Shown piece after piece: positions 56,137 through 64,000 of a DNA stretch of 64,000 bases. Every line of letters begins with the position of its first letter. Position 1 is the first letter of the stretch. This stretch comes from Auanema rhodensis (lineage: Eukaryota; Nematoda; Chromadorea; Rhabditida; Rhabditidae). Position numbers and translations under genes: made by a program. The notes below the pieces were generated by a model. That model made no database searches and was not told the origin of the DNA. It was given only the letters and a program-made list of their open reading frames with translations. The DNA lies in contig CAXKVF010000073.1 of assembly GCA_964057225.1 (NCBI GenBank), forward strand, positions 496,001-560,000. Reading direction: 5' to 3'.

Positions 56137-59100
56137 ATACCAAGTGCACATCACGTGTACATTTAATTAGCATAAATTAAAGTTCACGTAAATTTCAAAG
56201 TCATGGTTACCATGAACCAATATCAATAAAAATTTGTTTTTAGACTAATATGGACATGGGGAATCTAATTTTGAAAACCGCATCTCTTTATCTTTCCGTG
56301 AAGCGAGTTACATACCAAGTGCACATCACGTGTACATTTAATTAGCATAAATTAAAGTTCACGTAAATTTCAAAGTCATGGTTACCATGCACCAATATCA
56401 ATAAAATTTTGTTTTTAGACTAATATGGACATGGGGAATCTAATTTTGAAAACCGCATCTCTTTATCTTTCACGTGAAGCGAGTTACATACCAAGTGCAC
56501 ATCACGTGTACATTTAATTAGCATAAATTAAAGTTCACGTAAATTTCAAAGTCATGGTTACCATGCACCAATATCAATAAAATTTTGTTTTTAGACTAAT
56601 ATGGACATGGGGAATCTAATTTTGAAAACAGCATCTCTTCATCTTTCACGTGAAGCGAGTTACATACCAAGTGCACATCACGTGTACATTTAATTAGCAT
56701 AAATTAAAGTTCACGTAAATTTCAAAGTCATGGTTACCATGCACCAATATCAATAAAAATTTGTTTTTAGACTAATATGGACATGGGGAATCTAATTTTG
56801 AAAACCGCATCTCTTTATCTTTCACGTGAAGCGAGTTACATACCAAGTGCACATCACGTGTACATTTAATTAGCATAAATTAAAGTTCACGTAAATTTCA
56901 AAGTCATGGTTACCATGCACCAATATCAATAAAAATTTGTTTTTAGACTAATATGGACATGGGGAATCTAATTTTGAAAACCGCATCTCTTTATCTTTCA
57001 CGTGAAGCGAGTTACATACCAAGTGCACATCACGTGTACATTTAATTAGCATAAATTAAAGTTCACGTAAATTTCAAAGTCATGGTTACCATACACCAAT
57101 ATCAATAAAAATTTGTTTTTAGACTAATATGGACATGGGGAATCTAATTTTGAAAACCGCATCTCTTTATCTTTCACGTGAAGCGAGTTACATACCAAGT
57201 GCACATCACGTGTACATTTAATTAGCATAAATTAAAGTTCACGTAAATTTCAAAGTCATGGTTACCATGCACCAATATCAATAAAAATTTGTTTTTAGAC
57301 TAATATGGACATGGGGAATCTAATTTTGAAAACCGCATCTCTTTATCTTTCACGTGAAGCGAGTTACATACCAAGTGCACATCACGTGTACATTTAATTA
57401 GCATAAATTAAAGTTCACGTAAATTTCAAAGTCATGGTTACCATGAACCAATATCAATAAAAATTTGTTTTCAGACTAATATGGACATGGGGAATCTAAT
57501 TTTGAAAACCGCATCTCTTTATCTTTCACGTGAAGCGAGTTACATACCAAGTGCACATCACGTGTACATTTAATTAGCATAAATTAAAGTTCACGTAAAT
57601 TTCAAAGTCATGGTTACCATGCACCAATATCAATAAAAATTTGTTTTTAGACTAATATGGAAATGGGGAATCTAATTTTGAAAACCGCATCTCTTCATCT
57701 TTCACGTGAAGCGAGTTACATACCAAGTGCACATCACGTGTACATTTAATTAGCATAAATTAAAGTTCACGTAAATTTCAAAGTCATGGTTACCATGCAC
57801 CAATATCAATAAAAATTTGTTTTTAGACTAATATGGACATGGGGGATCTAATTTTGAAAACCGCATCTCTTTATCTTTCACGTGAAGCAAGTTACATACC
57901 AAGTGCACATCACGTGTACATTTAATTAGCATAAATTAAAGTTCACGTAAATTTCAAAGTCATGGTTACCATGAACCAATATCAATAAAAATTTGTTTTT
58001 AGACTAATATGGACATGGGGAATCTAATTTTGAAAACCGCATCTCTTTATCTTTCACGTGAAGCGAGTTACATACCAAGTGCACATCACGTGTACATTTA
58101 ATTAGCATAAATTAAAGTTCACGTAAATTTCAAAGTCATGGTTACCATTCACCAATATCAATAAAAATTTGTTTTTAGACTAATATGGACATGGGGAATC
58201 TAATTTTGAAAACCGCATCTCTTTATCTTTCACGTGAAGCGAGTTACATACCAAGTGCACATCACGTGTAAATTTAATTAGCATAAATTAAAGTTCACGT
58301 AAATTTCAAAGTCATGGTTACCATTCACCAATATCAATAAAAATTTGTTTTTAGACTAATATGGACATGGGGAATCTAATTTTGAAAACCGCATCTCTTT
58401 ATCTTTCACGTGAAGCGAGTTACATACCAAGTGCACATCACGTGTACATTTAATTAGCATAAATTAAAGTTCACGTAAATTTCAAAGTCATGGTTACCAT
58501 GCACCAATATCAATAAAATTTTGTTTTTAGACTAATATGGACATGGGGAATCTAATTTTGAAAACCGCATCTCTTTATCTTTCACGTGAAGCGAGTTACA
58601 TACCAAGTGCACATCACGTGTACATTTAATTAGCATAAATTAAAGTTCACGTAAATTTCAAAGTCATGGTTACCATACACCAATATCAATAAAAATTTGT
58701 TTTTAGACTAATATGGACATGGGGAATCTAATTTTGAAAACCGCATCTCTTTATCTTTCACGTGAAGCGAGTTACATACCAAGTGCACATCACGTGTACA
58801 TTTAATTAGCATAAATTAAAGTTCACGTAAATTTCAAAGTCATGGTTACCATGCACCAATATCAATAACAATTTGTTTTTAGACTAATATGGACATGGGG
58901 AATCTAATTTTGAAAACCGCATCTCTTTATCTTTCACGTGAAGCGAGTTACATACCAAGTGCACATCACGTGTACATTTAATTAGCATAAATTAAAGTTC
59001 ACGTAAATTTCAAAGTCATGGTTACCATGAACCAATATCAATAAAAATTTGTTTTCAGACTAATATGGACATGGGGAATCTAATTTTGAAAACCGCATCT

Positions 59101-62100
59101 CTTTATCTTTCACGTGAAGCGAGTTACATACCAAGTGCACATCACGTGTACATTTAATTTGCATAAATTAAAGTTCACGTAAATTTCAAAGTCATGGTTA
59201 CCATGCACCAATATCAATAAAAATTTGTTTTTAGACTAATATGGACATGGGGAATCTAATTTTGAAAACCGCATCTCTTTATCTTTCACGTGAAGCGAGT
59301 TACATACCAAGTGCACATCACGTGTACATTTAATTAGCATAAATTAAAGTTCACGTAAATTTCAAAGTCATGGTTACCATGCACCAATATCAATAAAATT
59401 TTGTTTTTAGACTAATATGGACATGGGGAATCTAATTTTGAAAACCGCATCTCTTTATCTTTCACGTGAAGCGAGTTACATACCAAGTGCACATCACGTG
59501 TACATTTAATTAGCATAAATTAAAGTTCACGTAAATTTCAAAGTCATGGTTACCATGCACCAATATCAATAAAATTTTGTTTTTAGACTAATATGGACAT
59601 GGGGAATCTAATTTTGAAAACCGCATCTCTTTATCTTTCACGTGAAGCGAGTTACATACCAAGTGCACATCACGTGTACATTTAATTAGCATAAATTAAA
59701 GTTCACGTAAATTTCAAAGTCATGGTTACCATACACCAATATCAATAAAAATTTGTTTTTAGACTAATATGGACATGGGGAATCTAATTTTGAAAACCGC
59801 ATCTCTTTATCTTTCACGTGAAGCGAGTTACATACCAAGTGCACATCACGTGTACATTTAATTAGCATAAATTAAAGTTCACGTAAATTTCAAAGTCATG
59901 GTTACCATGCACCAATATCAATAACAATTTGTTTTTAGACTAATATGGACATGGGGAATCTAATTTTGAAAACCGCATCTCTTTATCTTTCACGTGAAGC
60001 GAGTTACATACCAAGTGCACATCACGTGTACATTTAATTAGCATAAATTAAAGTTCACGTAAATTTCAAAGTCATGGTTACCATGAACCAATATCAATAA
60101 AAATTTGTTTTCAGACTAATATGGACATGGGGAATCTAATTTTGAAAACCGCATCTCTTTATCTTTCACGTGAAGCGAGTTACATACCAAGTGCACATCA
60201 CGTGTACATTTAATTTGCATAAATTAAAGTTCACGTAAATTTCAAAGTCATGGTTACCATGCACCAATATCAATAAAAATTTGTTTTTAGACTAATATGG
60301 ACATGGGGAATCTAATTTTGAAAACCGCATCTCTTTATCTTTCACGTGAAGCGAGTTACATACCAAGTGCACATCACGTGTACATTTAATTAGCATAAAT
60401 TAAAGTTCACGTAAATTTCAAAGTCATGGTTACCATGCACCAATATCAATAAAAATTTGTTTTTAGACTAATATGGACATGGGGAATCTAATTTTGAAAA
60501 CCGCATCTCTTTATCTTTCACGTGAAGCGAGTTACATACCAAGTGCACATCACGTGTACATTTAATTAGCATAAATTAAAGTTCACGTAAATTTCAAAGT
60601 CATAGTTACCATGAACCAATATCAATAAAAATTTGTTTTTAGACTAATATGGACATGGGGAATCTAATTTTGAAAACCGCATCTCTTTATCTTTCACGTG
60701 AAGCGAGTTACATACCAAGTGCACATCACGTGTACATTTAATTAGCATAAATTAAAGTTCACGTAAATTTCAAAGTCATGGTTACCATGAAGCAATATCA
60801 ATAAAAATTTCTTTTAGACTAATATGGACATGGGAAATCTAATTTTGAAAACCGCATCTCTTTATCTTTCACGTGAAGCGAGTTACATACCAAGTGCACA
60901 TCACGTGTACATTTAATTAGCATAAATTAAAGTTCACGTAAATTTCAAAGTCATGGTTACCATGAACCAATATCAATAAAAATTTGTTTTTAGACTAATA
61001 TGGACATGGGGAATCTAATTTTGAAAACCGCATCTCTTTATCTTTCACGTGAAGCGAGTTACATACCAAGTGCACATCACGTGTACATTTAATTAGCATA
61101 AATTAAAGTTCACGTAAATTTCAAAGTCATGGTTACCATGCACCAATATCAATAAAAATTTGTTTTTAGACTAATATGGACATGGGGGATCTAATTTTGA
61201 AAACCGCATCTGTTTATCTTTCACGTGAAGCGAGTTACATACCAAGTGCACATCACGTGTACATTTAATTAGCATAAATTAAAGTTCACGTAAATTTCAA
61301 AGTCATGGTTACCATGAACCAATATCAATAAAAATTTGTTTTTAGACTAATATGGACATGGGGGATCTAATTTTGAAAACCGCATCTCTTTATCTTTCAC
61401 GTGAAGCAAGTTACATACCAAGTGCACATCACGTGTACATTTAATTAGCATAAATTAAAGTTCACGTAAATTTCAAAGTCATGGTTACCATGAACCAATA
61501 TCAATAAAAATTTGTTTTTAGACTAATATGGACATGGGGAATCTAATTTTGAAAACCGCATCTCTTTATCTTTCACGTGAAGCGAGTTACATACCAAGTG
61601 CACATCACGTGTACATTTAATTAGCATAAATTAAAGTTCACGTAAATTTCAAAGTCATGGTTACCATGAACCAATATTAATAAAAATTTGTTTTTAGACT
61701 AATATGGACATGGGGAATCTAATTTTGAAAACCGCATCTCTTTATCTTTCACGTGAAGCGAGTTACATACCAAGTGCACATCACGTGTACATTTAATTAG
61801 CATAAATTAAAGTTCACGTAAATTTCAAAGTCATGGTTACCATGCACCAATATCAATAAAAATTTGTTTTTAGACTAATATGGACATGGGGAATCTAATT
61901 TTGAAAACCGCATCTCTTCATCTTTCACGTGAAGCGAGTTACATACCAAGTGCACATCACGTGTACATTTAATTAGCATAAATTAAAGTTCACGTAAATT
62001 TCAAAGTCATGGTTACCATTCACCAATATCAATAAAAATTTGTTTTTAGACTAATATGGACATGGGGAATCTAATTTTGAAAACCGCATCTCTTTATCTT

Positions 62101-62118
62101 TCACGTGAAGCGAGTTAC
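56137..62118 (+). repeat. Punctuated HOR block 5 (34 monomers, 5,982 bp)
   Basis: Counterpart of block 2, lengthened by an extra round of A96T, G78A, A94C, T105C and A33T monomers, and shortened by two monomers near 61239. It opens with the 175-bp monomer at 56137-56311. It is the longest block, showing that block length changes through gain and loss of whole monomers. Confidence 0.85.
59304..60535 (+). repeat. Local gain of seven monomers in segmental copy 2
   Basis: Five monomers at 58424-59303 (A96T, G78A, A94C, T105C, A33T) recur at 59480-60359, an offset of 1,056 bp or six monomers. An additional A96T monomer precedes the second set (59304) and a p monomer follows it (60360). The corresponding place in copy 1, between 45229 and 45405, has none of them. 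Confidence 0.85.
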
Positions 62119-64000
62119 ATACCAAGTGCACATCACGTGTACATTTAATTAGCATAAATTAAAGTTCACGTAAATTTCAAAGTCATGGTTACCATGAACC
62201 AATATCAATAAAAATTTGTTTTTAGACTAATATGGACATGGGGAATCTAATTTTGAAAACCGCATCTCTTTATCTTTCCGTGAAGCGAGTTACATACCAA
62301 GTGCACATCACGTGTACATTTAATTAGCATAAATTAAAGTTCACGTAAATTTCAAAGTCATGGTTACCATGCACCAATATCAATAAAATTTTGTTTTTAG
62401 ACTAATATGGACATGGGGAATCTAATTTTGAAAACCGCATCTCTTTATCTTTCACGTGAAGCGAGTTACATACCAAGTGCACATCACGTGTACATTTAAT
62501 TAGCATAAATTAAAGTTCACGTAAATTTCAAAGTCATGGTTACCATGCACCAATATCAATAAAATTTTGTTTTTAGACTAATATGGACATGGGGAATCTA
62601 ATTTTGAAAACAGCATCTCTTCATCTTTCACGTGAAGCGAGTTACATACCAAGTGCACATCACGTGTACATTTAATTAGCATAAATTAAAGTTCACGTAA
62701 ATTTCAAAGTCATGGTTACCATGCACCAATATCAATAAAAATTTGTTTTTAGACTAATATGGACATGGGGAATCTAATTTTGAAAACCGCATCTCTTTAT
62801 CTTTCACGTGAAGCGAGTTACATACCAAGTGCACATCACGTGTACATTTAATTAGCATAAATTAAAGTTCACGTAAATTTCAAAGTCATGGTTACCATGC
62901 ACCAATATCAATAAAAATTTGTTTTTAGACTAATATGGACATGGGGAATCTAATTTTGAAAACCGCATCTCTTTATCTTTCACGTGAAGCGAGTTACATA
63001 CCAAGTGCACATCACGTGTACATTTAATTAGCATAAATTAAAGTTCACGTAAATTTCAAAGTCATGGTTACCATACACCAATATCAATAAAAATTTGTTT
63101 TTAGACTAATATGGACATGGGGAATCTAATTTTGAAAACCGCATCTCTTTATCTTTCACGTGAAGCGAGTTACATACCAAGTGCACATCACGTGTACATT
63201 TAATTAGCATAAATTAAAGTTCACGTAAATTTCAAAGTCATGGTTACCATGCACCAATATCAATAAAAATTTGTTTTTAGACTAATATGGACATGGGGAA
63301 TCTAATTTTGAAAACCGCATCTCTTTATCTTTCACGTGAAGCGAGTTACATACCAAGTGCACATCACGTGTACATTTAATTAGCATAAATTAAAGTTCAC
63401 GTAAATTTCAAAGTCATGGTTACCATGAACCAATATCAATAAAAATTTGTTTTCAGACTAATATGGACATGGGGAATCTAATTTTGAAAACCGCATCTCT
63501 TTATCTTTCACGTGAAGCGAGTTACATACCAAGTGCACATCACGTGTACATTTAATTAGCATAAATTAAAGTTCACGTAAATTTCAAAGTCATGGTTACC
63601 ATGCACCAATATCAATAAAAATTTGTTTTTAGACTAATATGGAAATGGGGAATCTAATTTTGAAAACCGCATCTCTTCATCTTTCACGTGAAGCGAGTTA
63701 CATACCAAGTGCACATCACGTGTACATTTAATTAGCATAAATTAAAGTTCACGTAAATTTCAAAGTCATGGTTACCATTCACCAATATCAATAAAAATTT
63801 GTTTTTAGACTAATATGGACATGGGGAATCTAATTTTGAAAACCGCATCTCTTTATCTTTCACGTGAAGCGAGTTACATACCAAGTGCACATCACGTGTA
63901 AATTTAATTAGCATAAATTAAAGTTCACGTAAATTTCAAAGTCATGGTTACCATTCACCAATATCAATAAAAATTTGTTTTTAGACTAATATGGACATGG
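62119..64000 (+). repeat. Punctuated HOR block 6, partial
   Basis: Opens with the last 175-bp CTTTCCGTG monomer (62119-62293) and the A96T pair. From 62822 it follows 56840 onward: p, G78A, p, T105C, C119A. It then skips the two monomers equivalent to 57720 and 57896 and continues with G78T (63702) and C24A with G78T (63878, cut by the window end after 123 bases). The array clearly continues to the right. Confidence 0.85.

Larger units (their letters stand above)
48923..62821 (+). repeat. Segmental duplication about 14 kb, copy 2 (79 monomers)
   Basis: Matches 33969-48042 through the shared rare tags listed there. Relative to copy 1 it has seven more monomers at 59304-60535, lacks the second 6-monomer set, and joins 61063 directly to a monomer equal to 46460. 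Private changes include A154C at 55961. It contains five 175-bp monomers (51915, 54202, 56137, 60712, 62119) against six in copy 1, which agrees with its length of 79 x 176 minus 5. Confidence 0.9.
1..64000 (+). repeat. 176-bp satellite DNA array, head-to-tail, fills the window
   Basis: Every line of the window is the same 176-bp monomer in one orientation. The phase ATACCAAGTG recurs at 1, 177, 353, 529 and so on, and returns to the same column every 2,640 bp (15 monomers) up to 36961 without one slip. Eleven later one-base deletions then bring the last monomer start to 63878. No unique sequence, gene, transposon or inverted segment interrupts it, and both window edges are inside the array. 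Monomers are roughly 96-100% identical. Length, A+T richness, homogeneity and higher-order organisation match what is known of eukaryotic centromeric or pericentromeric satellites, but a subtelomeric or interstitial heterochromatin block would look the same. I do not recognise the family. Confidence 0.98.

Noticed and set aside
1-64000. Protein-coding genes or a repetitive protein encoded by the array
   Set aside because: 176 is not a multiple of three, so a frame shifts at each monomer, and stops occur in all three forward frames between monomer positions 28 and 44 and in all reverse frames as well. The longest open stretch in the consensus is about 36 codons. Short ATG-started frames are products of the repeat.
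1-64000. CRISPR array
   Set aside because: There are no unique spacers between repeats; the entire 176-bp unit is repeated, and the period is far longer than any CRISPR repeat plus spacer.
1-64000. CENP-B box (the TTCG...CGGG type)
   Set aside because: I looked for the core in the consensus and in the variants on both strands. The only CG-rich places are the ACGT cores, CCGC at 142-145 and GCGAG at 168-172, and none fits the required bases.
1-64000. Origin-like or yeast centromere elements (ARS consensus, CDEI)
   Set aside because: ATCACGTG fits the budding-yeast CDEI consensus, but there is no AT-rich CDEII with CDEIII, and point centromeres are not tandem arrays. The best ARS-like match has two mismatches of eleven, expected in A+T-rich DNA.
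1-64000. Transposon or LTR-derived repeat
   Set aside because: There are no terminal repeats, target-site duplications, coding remnants or breaks in the monomer phase. Nothing in the unit resembles a known element end, though an origin of the monomer from an old element cannot be excluded.
1-64000. rDNA spacer, telomeric repeat or tRNA-derived satellite
   Set aside because: I see no short G-rich telomere-type tandem repeats, no rRNA segments, and no sequence resembling tRNA A and B box promoters in the monomer.

Overview
The whole 64,000-base window is one uninterrupted satellite DNA array. A monomer of 176 bp (about 32% G+C) is repeated head to tail in a single orientation. Taking the monomer to start at ATACCAAGTG, I count 363 complete monomers (1-63877) plus 123 bases of a 364th. 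The first 210 monomers (1-36960) are all exactly 176 bp. After that, eleven monomers are 175 bp long, which accounts exactly for the phase at the window end. I see no protein-coding gene, RNA gene, transposon, telomeric repeat, unique spacer or inversion. All six reading frames close at least once per monomer, and the longest open stretch in the consensus is about 36 codons. Such an array is typical of eukaryotic centromeric or other heterochromatic satellite DNA. Neither the species nor the chromosome region can be named from sequence alone, and I do not recognise the monomer.

Monomers differ at only about 1-7 of 176 positions, but the differences recur as fixed allele combinations, so a higher-order structure can be read. 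Coordinates within the monomer are used throughout. Types: a = T26A,C49T,T104C,G123T; a' = T26A,G123T; a'' = a' plus A89T; b = A79C,A139C,T147A; c = A92G,A131G; c' = c plus C5G; d = A79C,C150T; e = T26A,A79C,A118T,C150T; e' = e without A118T; f = C150T; g = A79C,A118T,C150T; p = A79C; q = C24A,C74T.

Layout. (1) 1-19536 is an a/b/c/d/e domain built from an 8-monomer theme (a b c c c c' d e) and a 4-monomer derivative (a b d e'). These are combined into a 23-monomer, 4,048-bp unit present at 1937-5984, 5985-10032 and 14081-18128. (2) 17777-24112 is a tandem duplication of 18 monomers (3,168 bp) that bridges the old domain and a p/q domain. (3) 24113-33968 is a p/q mosaic with local 4-, 6- and 9-monomer duplications. 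(4) 33969-62821 is dominated by a segmental duplication about 14 kb long offset by 14,954 bp. Inside it, blocks of 24-34 monomers are punctuated by a 175-bp monomer carrying a one-base deletion. (5) 62822-64000 starts a further shortened copy.

The clearest candidate functional structure is a triplet of same-orientation TCACGT motifs in every monomer, spaced 32 and 33 bp (about three helical turns) and spanning the monomer junction. Two of the three are full CACGTG palindromes. The motif around position 15 is almost never mutated, whereas the middle of the monomer is variable. Whether a protein uses these sites is unknown. The array as a whole looks young and actively rearranged by unequal exchange or a similar process.
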